Shown: positions 55,474-64,000 of the stretch, one piece after another
Numbering within the stretch: position 1 is the first letter of the stretch
Layout of the letters: every line of letters begins with the position of its first letter
Assembly (NCBI GenBank): GCA_002432865.1
Contig: DJGX01000033.1
Coordinates: 6,054-70,053, forward strand
DNA from: Cloacimonetes bacterium UBA5835
Lineage (GTDB): Bacteria; Cloacimonadota; Cloacimonadia; Cloacimonadales; Cloacimonadaceae
Reading direction: 5' to 3'
DNA length: 64,000 nucleotides
Notes under the pieces: generated by a model
Database searches by the model: none
The model's input: only the letters and a program-made list of their open reading frames with translations
Told to the model about the DNA's origin: nothing
Program-made: the position numbers and the translations under genes

Positions 55474-56599
55474 AATCCAAAGCTATATCGTTAGCTTCGA
55501 TAAAGTAATTTTAATTACTTATTGCTTATTGTGCGTTATCGGGCTAGTGGTTATGTTGGATATTTCATCTGTTCAGAGTTCTATGCGCTATTTCTATAGA
55601 CAGCTTTTCTTTATGATAATCTCTGCCATTTTCGCTATTGTTATTTTATATACTCTAAATTTGGAAAAACTTAGAGTGCTTTCTCCCTATATTGTGTACT
55701 TAACCATTCTTCTACTGATTATAGTTTTGGTGAAAGGAAATACTGTTAAAGGAGCTACTCGTCAAATAAACTTAGGTTTTATAAATTTCCAACCAAGCGT
55801 TTTGGCGCGTCTGGCTCTAATTTTCTATTTTGCTCATATCTTAGATAAAAAGAATGAAGAACTGGTAAGCTCTACAACTGGTAGTTTTTTAGGTAATTTC
55901 TTTGCCTTAGTAGTGGTTACAGGGGTTACTTTCCTGTTAATTATTATGGAACGGCATTTAAGTACTTTAATTATAGGTGGATTAACACTCTATGGTATGC
56001 TTATCTATGCTGGAGCTAAAAAAAGAGTTCTTATCACAATAGCGATAATTGGCATAATTGCAGGATGCCTCGTTTTAGCTAATGGAGCAGATTATAGAAA
56101 AGGACGCTTAACAACATACAAAAAGTTCAGTCTGTTCTTAAAACCCGCAGGTGAAATCAAAATTGAAGATAATGATTATCAGGTGAAGGAAAGTTTAACA
56201 GCTCTTTCCAGTGGAGCAATTATAGGAACAGGTATGGCCAGAGGAAGAGCAAAACATTATTATCTTCCTGAAGCCAGAACAGATTATGTATATACGGTGA
56301 TTGGTGAAGAATGGGGATTTGTTGGTGCTCTTATTGTTTTTGGCTTACATTGTTTTCTCTTTTTCCGCTGTTTTTGGATGGCACATTCTCAAGAAAATCG
56401 ATTTTTAGAATTTCTGGGAGTGGGTTTAGCAATGAATATATTCTGTAATGTTTTAGTTAATACAGGTGTAGCTATGTCTCTTTTACCTCCTACAGGAAAT
56501 ACCTTACCATTTATCAGTTATGGTGGTTCAGCTCTATTGATTGATTCCATCGCCTTGGGAATGTTGTTAAATATTAGTGCCCAACGGAGATATGTATGA
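55460..56599 (+). CDS. ftsW: septal peptidoglycan glycosyltransferase FtsW
   Basis: A 379-residue polytopic SEDS protein that polymerises lipid II at the septum with the PBP. About ten membrane spans are seen. Family marks are near the C-terminus: ARTDYVYTVIGEEWGFVGALIV, LLPPTGNTLPFISYGGSALL and the final membrane helix. The start overlaps murD by 14 bases; the stop overlaps the murG start. Confidence 0.95.
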   Translation: MKRSKIQSYIVSFDKVILITYCLLCVIGLVVMLDISSVQSSMRYFYRQLFFMIISAIFAIVILYTLNLEKLRVLSPYIVYLTILLLIIVLVKGNTVKGATRQINLGFINFQPSVLARLALIFYFAHILDKKNEELVSSTTGSFLGNFFALVVVTGVTFLLIIMERHLSTLIIGGLTLYGMLIYAGAKKRVLITIAIIGIIAGCLVLANGADYRKGRLTTYKKFSLFLKPAGEIKIEDNDYQVKESLTALSSGAIIGTGMARGRAKHYYLPEARTDYVYTVIGEEWGFVGALIVFGLHCFLFFRCFWMAHSQENRFLEFLGVGLAMNIFCNVLVNTGVAMSLLPPTGNTLPFISYGGSALLIDSIALGMLLNISAQRRYV

Positions 56600-57678
56600 A
56601 GTTTATTTTTGGTGCAGGTGGAACGGGTGGACACATCACTCCAGCTTTAGCTTTGGCAGATGAACTACAGAAATATAACCACGATATTCTATTTATTGGC
56701 AATCGCAATAGTATTGAGGAATCTCTTTGTAAATCAGCCGGTTATCCCATTCGCTATATAAAAGTACAAAAATTATATCGCTCCTTTAAATTGGAAAATT
56801 TGGTGTTCCCTTTCTTTTTAGCCAGCAGTATCATTGCTGCAATCAGCATCTTAAAAAAAGAAAAACCTCAAGCAGTAATTTGCACAGGTGGTTTCGTTGC
56901 CGGACCTACAGCTATAGCTGCTTCTTTATTAAAGGTCCCTTTGTTCTTCCATGAAAGCAATAGTTACCCTGGTTTGGTAACTCGGAAGATGGCAAAAAAG
57001 ATAAATACTATCTTCATCTCGTTTGAAAATAGCAAGAAATACTTAGTTAAAGCTAAAACCGTAAACTATGGAATTCCTCTTAGACAAAGCAAAATCAGCA
57101 GTACCCAGAAAACTTTTGAACTAAGCTCTCTGGGCCTGGATAACAATAAACCTACTATTATAGTTAGTGGAGGCAGCCAAGGTTCAATTGCAATTAATAC
57201 TGTTGTCAGTTCTGCCATACCGGTTATATTATCTATGGGATATCAAATAATCTGGCAAACGGGTAAAACTAGTTACGAGCGTTTCGCAACCAAACATAAA
57301 AATACCGAAGGTGTTTATATGTTTGCCTTTTCGCCCGAACTTCCCAAGATGCTTTCTAAATGCGAATTAGCAATAACGCGTGCAGGCGCGATGACTATCG
57401 CCGAACTGGAAGAAAACTGTATTCCTGCTATTCTTATTCCACTTCCAACCGCGGCAGAAAATCATCAATACTATAATGCTCTGGCTCAGCAAGAAAAGGG
57501 AGTTGCTATGCTTTTAGAACAGAAAGACCTATCACTCTTAACTCTGGTTGAGAGTCTTAAAAAGATGAGCGAAAACCTGGCATATTATCAAGATAATCTG
57601 TTCTCGCTTCCCAAAAATCAGGCAGCTGAAAAGATCGTTCATTATATAATTAACTATCTGCAAAACAAGGGGGAATAA
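56596..57678 (+). CDS. murG: UDP-GlcNAc:lipid I N-acetylglucosaminyltransferase
   Basis: Makes lipid II from lipid I. A 360-residue GT-B glycosyltransferase with GAGGTGGHITPALALADEL, ICTGGFVAGPTAIAA, HESNSYPGLVTR, SGGSQGS and ITRAGAMTIAEL, the usual MurG line. It overlaps ftsW by 4 bases and shares one base with murC. Confidence 0.97.
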   Translation: MKFIFGAGGTGGHITPALALADELQKYNHDILFIGNRNSIEESLCKSAGYPIRYIKVQKLYRSFKLENLVFPFFLASSIIAAISILKKEKPQAVICTGGFVAGPTAIAASLLKVPLFFHESNSYPGLVTRKMAKKINTIFISFENSKKYLVKAKTVNYGIPLRQSKISSTQKTFELSSLGLDNNKPTIIVSGGSQGSIAINTVVSSAIPVILSMGYQIIWQTGKTSYERFATKHKNTEGVYMFAFSPELPKMLSKCELAITRAGAMTIAELEENCIPAILIPLPTAAENHQYYNALAQQEKGVAMLLEQKDLSLLTLVESLKKMSENLAYYQDNLFSLPKNQAAEKIVHYIINYLQNKGE

Positions 57679-59054
57679 TGCTCGGAAGAACAAAAAAAAT
57701 ACATTTCGTCGGAATCGGCGGAATCGGAATGAGCGGAATTGCAGAATTTTTACATAATCAGGGTTTGGTAATTACTGGTTCAGACCTAAAAAAATCAGAA
57801 ATTACAGCACACTTGGAAGCATTAGGAATCAAAGTTGAAGAAGGACATAGACCAGAAAACCTTGGAGATGCAGATGTTGTAGTAAAATCCAGTGCTGTAA
57901 CAGATGATAATCCTGAAATATTGGCAGCAAAAGAAAAGAAAATTCCTGTTATCCGCCGCGCTGAAATGTTAGCTGAAATCACCAGAATGAGCTTTTCCAT
58001 CGGTATTTCTGGAACGCATGGAAAAACAACTTCTACTTCTATGGCTGGTTCAGTTTTAGAAAGCGCTGGTTTAGAACCAACTATCATTGTGGGAGGGAAA
58101 GTAAAAAACTTTGGTAGCTCCAATGTGATGGGAAGCGGAAAGTATATAGTTGTAGAAGCAGACGAGTATGATCACTCATTCCTAGCTTTAACTCCTTGTA
58201 TTGCGGGTATAACCAATGTAGATGTAGATCATCTTGATTGTTATCAAGATTTGGATCACATTAAAAGTTCTTTCATTGAATATGCTAATAAAGTACCCTT
58301 CTTCGGAAGCGTTATTGCCTGTTTGGATGATCCAGGAGTACAATCAATTCTGCCCTTTATTAATAAAAGGATAGTTACTTACGGGTTTTCAAGACAAGCA
58401 GATGTACAAGCCAGAGATATCGAAATGCAAGGCTTCAAATCTTCCTATGATCTATCCTATAAGGAGTATAAACTGGGGCGCATAAATTTGAATGTTACCG
58501 GCAAGTATAACATCCAAAATTCTCTGCTGGCAGCTTCTATTGGCTTGGAATTGGATATCCCTTTTACTGCTATTCAGTTAGGCCTGCAAGAATTCAACGG
58601 TGTTTATAGACGGGTTGATATGAAAGGAGAAGCCGCAGGAATAACAGTTTATGACGATTATGCTCACCATCCAACAGAAATAAAAGCTACTCTGGAAGGT
58701 TTTAAAGATAGTGTTAAAAGAAGGATTGTAGTACTATTTCAACCTCATTTATATTCTCGGACAAGAGATTTTTACGAAGAATTCGGTAAATCATTCTTTT
58801 CTTGTGATTGCCTCATTTTGGCCCCAATTTATCCTGCCCGGGAACAACCTATTCCAGATATAACATCCAAATTAATTGCTGATGCAGCCATTCAAAGTGG
58901 TCATCATCAAGTTCATTTAGTTGAATCTAATTCGGAAATAGTAAGCCGAACTCTTCCCCTGCTTAAAGAGGGAGATATCCTAATCACAATGGGAGCAGGT
59001 AACATTTGGAAGTATGGAGAAGAAATTTTAGGAAAGTTAAAAGAATTATGTTGA
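57678..59054 (+). CDS. murC: UDP-N-acetylmuramate--L-alanine ligase
   Basis: The first Mur ligase, adding L-alanine to UDP-MurNAc, 458 residues. It begins with GIGGIGMSGIAEFLHNQG and has P-loop SGTHGKTT, EADEYDHSF, TNVDVDHLDCY, and DDYAHHPTEIKATLEG near the C-terminus. An ATG at the murG stop (TAATG) sets its start. No murB or ddl follows; ftsQ comes next after about 100 bases. Confidence 0.97.
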   Translation: MLGRTKKIHFVGIGGIGMSGIAEFLHNQGLVITGSDLKKSEITAHLEALGIKVEEGHRPENLGDADVVVKSSAVTDDNPEILAAKEKKIPVIRRAEMLAEITRMSFSIGISGTHGKTTSTSMAGSVLESAGLEPTIIVGGKVKNFGSSNVMGSGKYIVVEADEYDHSFLALTPCIAGITNVDVDHLDCYQDLDHIKSSFIEYANKVPFFGSVIACLDDPGVQSILPFINKRIVTYGFSRQADVQARDIEMQGFKSSYDLSYKEYKLGRINLNVTGKYNIQNSLLAASIGLELDIPFTAIQLGLQEFNGVYRRVDMKGEAAGITVYDDYAHHPTEIKATLEGFKDSVKRRIVVLFQPHLYSRTRDFYEEFGKSFFSCDCLILAPIYPAREQPIPDITSKLIADAAIQSGHHQVHLVESNSEIVSRTLPLLKEGDILITMGAGNIWKYGEEILGKLKELC

Positions 59055-59153
59055 CACAAAGCATAACATATAAAAAAGTAGTAACTTGTAAAGCTGAGAT
59101 TGATTTTACTAAAATCTCAGTTAAACAGATAAAGGACTTTGAGGCATAAAGTT

Positions 59154-59921
59154 ATGGAACTAAACAAAGGTACTCGTAAGCGACGCGGTAATAGCAGATA
59201 TTATCTGTTCTTTTTCTTTGCACTAATAGGTGTAGCAATTATTGGATTGGGTATCTGGTTTGGGCTTACTAACATAGACCTTTTTAAGTTCCAAAAGATG
59301 CAAATAAGCGGCAATAAAGTTATTCCCGATACTTTATTTTATAAAATTACCAGTCCCTATATAGGAATGAATTTATTTACAGTTCCTTCTTCTGAGATAA
59401 AGGCAAAGTTAAATACTCTATCGAGGGTTAAGAATGTTAAATTACATAAGCGTTTACCCGATACTATTAAACTTGATATTACTGAACGCAAGGCAGCAAT
59501 TTATCTTAAAACAATAGAAGGAGATCTATATCCTGTAGATTCCGAAGGTGTAGTTTTAATCATTTATACGCCAGTTTATAAAGAAGATATACCAATTTAT
59601 AGTACTTACTTAAGTAACAATCAGATCAAACCGGGAATAAAATTAAAATACTCTGGATTACAAAAGGTTTTACAGCTTCATCAGAGAGTAGTGAAAGAAG
59701 CACCAGACTTTTTGCCTCAGATTTCAGAATATTATTTAATAGACAACACTATTAACATAATCGATGCTAAAACTGGAACTCGGATAATTCCATCAGAGGA
59801 AGATTTTGCAACGCAAATTTCCCGTTATCGATTCGTTCAGGAAAACGGAAATATAAATAGAAACAGCGTAGTTGACTTGCGCTTCAAAAATCAAGTTGTT
59901 GTTAAGGTAGGTAATAAATGA
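59154..59921 (+). CDS. ftsQ: cell-division protein FtsQ (POTRA domain)
   Basis: A 255-residue bitopic division protein. It has a short basic cytoplasmic tail (GTRKRRGNSRYY) and one membrane helix (about 22-45). The POTRA domain starts at FQKMQISGNKVIPDTLFY, and the beta domain has VKLHKRLPDTIKLDITERK. A TTG 15 bases earlier is in frame, but GAGG at 59141-59144 is 9 bases before ATG 59154, so that is used. The fit to FtsQ/DivIB is by domain layout and position. Confidence 0.88.
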   Translation: MELNKGTRKRRGNSRYYLFFFFALIGVAIIGLGIWFGLTNIDLFKFQKMQISGNKVIPDTLFYKITSPYIGMNLFTVPSSEIKAKLNTLSRVKNVKLHKRLPDTIKLDITERKAAIYLKTIEGDLYPVDSEGVVLIIYTPVYKEDIPIYSTYLSNNQIKPGIKLKYSGLQKVLQLHQRVVKEAPDFLPQISEYYLIDNTINIIDAKTGTRIIPSEEDFATQISRYRFVQENGNINRNSVVDLRFKNQVVVKVGNK

Positions 59922-61189
59922 AACAATCCATCATCACAGCTTTAGATATTGGTTCTTCCAATGTTCGTTGCATTATTGCTAAAGAAATTGGAGAAGGACG
60001 CTTAGAGATTTTAGGCATCGGAGAAAGCCCATCCGAAGGTATCGAATGTGGCATTGTAAAAGATATTCAAGCTCTTTCCGGTTGTGTAGCAAAAGCAATC
60101 TCCACAGCTGAGAATGATGCTAAAATAGCTGCTACCAATATCTATTGCAATATTACCGGTGATCATATTAGAACTCAAATCGGTGATGGACGCATTTCTA
60201 TCCCCTCCGAAATTCCTAATGAACCTGGTGAAATTACACAGGAACATACAGAACAGGTTATAAACGATGCTAAGAATAGTGTTAAAATTCAAAAAGGTTT
60301 GGAACGTTGTCGTATTTTGCATGGTATTCCGCATCATTTTATAATCGATAATCAGGATGATATTCATAATCCTGTAAATATGAATGGTTTCCATCTAATT
60401 GCTAGAGTATATACTATTCTTGCTGAACTTACTCCATTGCGAAATCTAAATAAGTGTATTCAACTGGCAGGTTATGATATAGATCCGGAAAATTTTGTTT
60501 TAAATCATATTGCCGTAGCTGAATCAATTTTAAGTGAAGATGAGCGTCGCCTGGGAGCTTTAGTTCTTGATATTGGAGGCGGAACATGTGATTTGTCCAT
60601 TTTTAATCGCGGCACCTTGGAAAAAATATTAGTTATCCCTATGGCAGGAAAAAACATTACTGAAGACCTGGCTATTGGTCTTAAAACCACTTTAGGTAAT
60701 GCTGAATATATCAAGATTGAATATGGAAATGCCTTAGCCAATAGTGTGGACCAAACAGAAGAAATTGATGTTGAAGGTATTAGCGGACGTGCCTCCAGTC
60801 GAAAAACAAGATATCTGGTCAGCAATGTGATTCAACATAGAGTGGAAGAAATGCTATCTTTATGTTACACAAAAGCTAAGGATTATTATACACCAGAGCT
60901 CGTCACTTCAGGAATTATTCTTTGCGGAGGAACCGCTAAAATGAAAAATCTGGATATTGTTCTTTCAGAATCTTTTAACCTAAATGTAAAAACTGCTACT
61001 CCAGACCTCTCTCGTTTAAACGGAATGATCAGCCGTTTGGAAGATCCTGCCTTTGCAACTGTTATAGGAATTTTATACTATGCTTCAGGTAAAAATACTG
61101 AACCGGTTACCAAGGGCTTTGCTTTACCTAACATAAAAAGCACTAAAATCGTCGATAAAATTAAAAAAATACTAAGGGACTTTACCTAA
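59918..61189 (+). CDS. ftsA: cell-division protein FtsA
   Basis: An actin-like ATPase that ties FtsZ to the membrane. At 423 residues it has the start ITALDIGSSNVRCIIAKE, the 1C-domain region, VLDIGGGTCDLSIF (ATP binding), PMAGKNITEDLAIGL, SGIILCGGTAKMKNLD, and an amphipathic C-terminal helix (IVDKIKKILRDF) for membrane binding. It overlaps ftsQ by 4 bases. Confidence 0.96.
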   Translation: MKQSIITALDIGSSNVRCIIAKEIGEGRLEILGIGESPSEGIECGIVKDIQALSGCVAKAISTAENDAKIAATNIYCNITGDHIRTQIGDGRISIPSEIPNEPGEITQEHTEQVINDAKNSVKIQKGLERCRILHGIPHHFIIDNQDDIHNPVNMNGFHLIARVYTILAELTPLRNLNKCIQLAGYDIDPENFVLNHIAVAESILSEDERRLGALVLDIGGGTCDLSIFNRGTLEKILVIPMAGKNITEDLAIGLKTTLGNAEYIKIEYGNALANSVDQTEEIDVEGISGRASSRKTRYLVSNVIQHRVEEMLSLCYTKAKDYYTPELVTSGIILCGGTAKMKNLDIVLSESFNLNVKTATPDLSRLNGMISRLEDPAFATVIGILYYASGKNTEPVTKGFALPNIKSTKIVDKIKKILRDFT

Positions 61190-61200
61190 AAGGGGGAATA

Positions 61201-62385
61201 ATGATTGAATTTGACGAAAAACCCAGCCAGATTGGAACCAACATTAAAATTATTGGTGTAGGGGGAGCTGGTGGAAACGCCCTCAATACTATGATTGAGA
61301 ATAATCTCTATGGCGTAGAATTTATCGCTGCCAATACAGATAGCCGCGATCTTGCTAAAAGCAAAGCCAATATGAAACTGCAATTGGGAAAAAAACTAAC
61401 TCGGGGATTAGGAACTGGTGCTAATCCTGAAATTGGTGCCAGAAGCGCAGAAGAATCAAAAGACGATATCAAAAGTCATCTGGACGGCGCAGATATGGTT
61501 TTTTTAACTGCCGGCATGGGAGGTGGAACAGGAACTGGAGCTGCCCCTATTATAGCCAAAATTGCCCGTGAAATGGGAATTTTAACTTTTGGAATTGTTA
61601 CTTCTCCTTTTCCTTTCGAAGGCAAAAAAAGAGCTGAAAATGCAATGTATGGCATTAAGCACCTCTGTGAATTTGTGGATACATTGCTTGTGATTCCCAA
61701 TTCTAAGCTTTGTGAAATATACTCTACTTTAGCTTTAGAGGACGCCTTTCACCAGGCCGATAATGTTCTCTATGAAGCAGCTAAAGCAGTTAGCGATATA
61801 ATTAATGTAACCGGTTTAATCAATGTAGATTTTGCTGATGTTAAATCTATAATGCAAAATATGGGTTATGCTCTAATAGGAAGCGGAGTAGCCGAAGGTG
61901 ATGATAGAGCTATCAATGCAGCCAGAGCAGCTATTGATAATCCCCTTCTTACTCACATCAGCTTGCAGGGATGTCAATCTTTACTTCTAAACATTACTGC
62001 CGGACACGATATTTTGATGAGTGAATTCGACGAGGTCTCTAATGTTATAGTTAGTGAAACTGGTAAAGCTGCCAATATTATTATGGGCATCATTTTGGAT
62101 GATAGTATGGCTGGTAAAATACGGGTTACTATCATTGCTACAGGTTTAGATAAGGAAGGCAAAACACATTTGATTGACTTTCCAGGATTACCAAATATTG
62201 AGGAAACAACCGAAGAAAATGTAAAAATTGTAAAAGAATCCGACGAAGAAATTAAAGATATCTTTGCTCGACTAAACATAAATAAACCTGCCACAAAAGA
62301 AGAACCAAAACAAGTAACAAATGAAACTGGAAGAGTCCCTCCTTTAAGAACTGATGTACCTTCTTTTTTAAAGGCACTTGATTAG
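61201..62385 (+). CDS. ftsZ: cell-division GTPase FtsZ
   Basis: The division-ring tubulin homologue, 394 residues. It has the GTP-binding start KIIGVGGAGGNALNTMIEN, the tubulin signature GGGTGTGAAPIIAKIARE, and the T7 loop region with NVDFADVKSIMQNMG. A linker and the C-terminal partner-binding peptide VPSFLKALD close it. GGGGGAAT lies before the start. It is the last gene of the cluster, with a strong terminator after it. Confidence 0.98.
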   Translation: MIEFDEKPSQIGTNIKIIGVGGAGGNALNTMIENNLYGVEFIAANTDSRDLAKSKANMKLQLGKKLTRGLGTGANPEIGARSAEESKDDIKSHLDGADMVFLTAGMGGGTGTGAAPIIAKIAREMGILTFGIVTSPFPFEGKKRAENAMYGIKHLCEFVDTLLVIPNSKLCEIYSTLALEDAFHQADNVLYEAAKAVSDIINVTGLINVDFADVKSIMQNMGYALIGSGVAEGDDRAINAARAAIDNPLLTHISLQGCQSLLLNITAGHDILMSEFDEVSNVIVSETGKAANIIMGIILDDSMAGKIRVTIIATGLDKEGKTHLIDFPGLPNIEETTEENVKIVKESDEEIKDIFARLNINKPATKEEPKQVTNETGRVPPLRTDVPSFLKALD

Positions 62386-62737
62386 ATTTTTATACAAAAC
62401 TTCATCATAAACTCCTCCTTGTTTATGTGAAACAAAGTCCAAAAGCTCACAAACCGTCAGCAACCCCCCGCTGACGGTTTTTTTTATTACGAAAGAACAA
62501 TGTCCTCATCGTTTTATGGATTTTATGTTTATTATGAGATTAAGAAAAAAAACAGTGTGAACCAGAAAAAATACAGCGGATCTTTGCCTCTAAATTACAG
62601 ACAGAATATATGAATAACTCAATCTTGAATAAGCTGTTATCTGTATCATAATAGGTCCAGATTTATAAGTGAGCTTTTCCTTGGAAGTTATTACGATACC
62701 ATTAATTGTATGTCGCTAAAATGGAATAGAATTTATA
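62386..62737. other. intergenic region after ftsZ, up to the insertion sequence
   Basis: About 350 bases. The dcw terminator (listed) is near the left end; the rest is AT-rich with no gene that I can support, and ends at the left inverted repeat of the insertion sequence. Confidence 0.6.
62451..62485 (+). terminator. rho-independent terminator after ftsZ
   Basis: AAACCGTCAGC (62451-62461) pairs with GCTGACGGTTT (62470-62480) around an 8-base loop, followed by a run of T, about 65 bases after the ftsZ stop. It closes the dcw cluster. Confidence 0.92.
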
Positions 62738-63964
62738 CTAACCCAAGTTTCGCACAAAAAAAGTGAAAATGGCTCAACAGTAAACTATGTAAGCGGGGAA
62801 AGAGTAAGGAAAAACGAGATGATTGTCCTTTAGTATAGCATTAGCATTAGTAGTGGATCAGGATGGGTTTCCGATGGTTAGTAAAATCTACAGTGGTAAT
62901 CAATCTGAACCTCATACCCTGCTGGAAGTATTAACCGAACTTAAAGATAGCGAAGATTCAATAGATCGTTTTACCCCTCCAGCCATAGTAATGGATCGTG
63001 AAATAGCTACCAAGGATAATATTCACTTGCTGGAGCGAGAAGAATATAAGTATTTTGTGGTAGAAAGGCCTAATTCGTTAAAAGAATTTGCCTCTGAGTT
63101 CATATCCTTAGCGGGATTTACCGAAAGCAAGGATAATCATCAGGGAAAGCTCTATTTGAAGAAAATTGTCAGTGCTGCCAAAGCTAAGGTTTTAGTTTAC
63201 AGCGAAGCCAGAGCCATCAAAGAAAGAGGCAAAACGACCAGTTGGGAACAGAACTTTCTGGAAGAGATAAACCATCTTAACAGATCCATTCAAAAGGGGA
63301 ATATTAACAAGGCAGACAAGATTTGGGTAAAGATCGGTCGATTGAAAGAAAAATATGGTTCTACGGCAACTAACTATGAAATTCAACTCCAGTCAAACAG
63401 TTCTGATCCACGAAGAGTAGAATCTCTGATAATAACTGACCTGCACAAGAAATCCTGTAAGTCCGAATTTCCGGGTTGTTATGTAATCGAAATCAACTAT
63501 ACCGATTTCAGTGCAGAAGAAATCTGGAAATTTTATATGAATTTGAATGAAGTTGAGTCCGCTTTCCGAAGTTTGAAAACAGAATTGGGAACAAGACCCA
63601 TTCATCATCAGAAAGATGGTCGGATAGAGGCACATCTGTTCTATTCCGTATTAGCGTATGCTATTCTGAAAAGTATCACCTATAAACTTTCTCTCCAAGA
63701 TGTTCATATCAGTTGGCAAAGCATCAAACAAATTCTTAAAACCCATATGCGTACTGATACAATATTCAATACTACAGACGGTTATAGAGTGCAGATTAGA
63801 CAAACAGCCCAACCTGAAGAAGAAGCGAAAAAAATCTATTCTCTATTAGATATCAATATTCATAAAAACACAGCCACTCAAAAATTCAGATTATTGTGTC
63901 ACCAAAAAAATAATTTCCCTTATTTAGCAATACTTTAGCTAAAAAAATGCGAAACTTGGGTTAG
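62738..63964 (+). mobile_element. IS1634-type insertion sequence, internally damaged, ends intact
   Basis: A 1227-bp element bounded by perfect 17-bp inverted repeats, CTAACCCAAGTTTCGCA (62738-62754) and TGCGAAACTTGGGTTAG (63948-63964). No target-site duplication is obvious in the flanks. The transposase inside is cut short at its 5' end and shifted in frame (see the separate entry). Confidence 0.85.
62764..63938 (+). pseudogene. IS1634-family transposase, 5'-deleted and frameshifted
   Basis: The main frame (62823-63938, 371 residues) is the middle and C-terminus of an IS1634/IS4-type DDE transposase. It has ALALVVDQDGFPMVSKIYSGN, IVMDREIATKDNI, and the C-terminal acidic region NEVESAFRSLKTELGTRPIHHQ with the final RIEAHLFYSVLAYAIL. 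In frame 1 just upstream, GKSKEKRDDCPLV gives the preceding conserved piece, so there is a frameshift near 62836, and the N-terminal part of the protein is missing. The element is therefore inactive by itself. Confidence 0.8.
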
Positions 63965-64000
63965 GATTTTAGGATTTAGAGGATTTCTTCTTTAAAGTTC

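Noticed and set aside
62731..63971. Target-site duplication around the insertion sequence
   Set aside because: The bases next to the two 17-bp ends (ATTTATA and GATTTTA) do not match as a direct repeat.

Overview
The window looks like a piece of a Candidatus Cloacimonas-like genome (Cloacimonadota, FCB group). This is an inference from gene content: type IX secretion (T9SS) style C-terminal sorting domains, a PorV-like barrel, gingipain-family and M6 secreted proteases, pyrophosphate-dependent phosphofructokinase, class I glutamate dehydrogenase, AT-rich DNA, and gene fusions (MurE-MurF, Cmk-IspH, a four-domain CoA-disulfide reductase). No rRNA is present to confirm the lineage. The picture fits an anaerobic, amino-acid-using diderm.

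Layout. 1-8 kb: two membrane proteins of unknown role, a class II aldolase, glnS with a small ACT-like protein, a convergent dnaX-glycosyltransferase pair, and PPi-phosphofructokinase. 8-12.4 kb: glutamate dehydrogenase, facing a CoA-disulfide reductase/rhodanese/TusA/DsrE fusion, with two hairpin terminators between them. 12.6-20.7 kb: a phosphate island, with a PhoB-PhoR-sigma factor operon on the plus strand converging on porin-pstS-pstC-pstA-pstB-phoU on the minus strand. 21-26 kb: lemA, mscS, a Gph-like HAD phosphatase with yjbQ, a small barrel-like protein, and UDP-GlcNAc 2-epimerase. 26-33.5 kb (minus): fused cmk-ispH, an unusually long ribosomal protein S1, then a 1134-residue secreted protein joining a gingipain-type C25 protease to a Porphyromonas-type peptidylarginine deiminase. 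33.7-45.4 kb: a T9SS-tagged secreted protein, a GNAT acetyltransferase, 1.5 kb of gene-poor repeat-bearing DNA, tRNA-Leu, a PorV-like barrel, an M6 metalloprotease with a sorting tail, three tandem related membrane-associated proteins, and a flavin reductase-like protein. 46-62.4 kb: a complete division/cell-wall (dcw) run: mraZ, rsmH, ftsL-like, PBP, murE-murF fusion, mraY, murD, ftsW, murG, murC, ftsQ, ftsA, ftsZ, ending in a strong terminator. 62.7-64 kb: a decayed IS1634-type insertion sequence with intact 17-bp ends.

How the genes work together. The dcw run builds lipid II (MurE-F, MraY, MurD, MurG, MurC), polymerises it (FtsW, PBP) and positions the division machinery (FtsL/Q/A/Z). murB and ddl are not in the run. 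The phosphate island pairs a high-affinity Pst transporter and an outer-membrane porin with its likely regulators, plus an extra small sigma factor. The secreted proteases, the sorting-tagged protein and the PorV-like barrel point to an active T9SS used to degrade external protein, which suits an amino-acid fermenter. The strongest candidate for something undescribed is the C25-deiminase fusion at 26008-29412: in Porphyromonas the equivalent two activities are separate secreted proteins that act in series.
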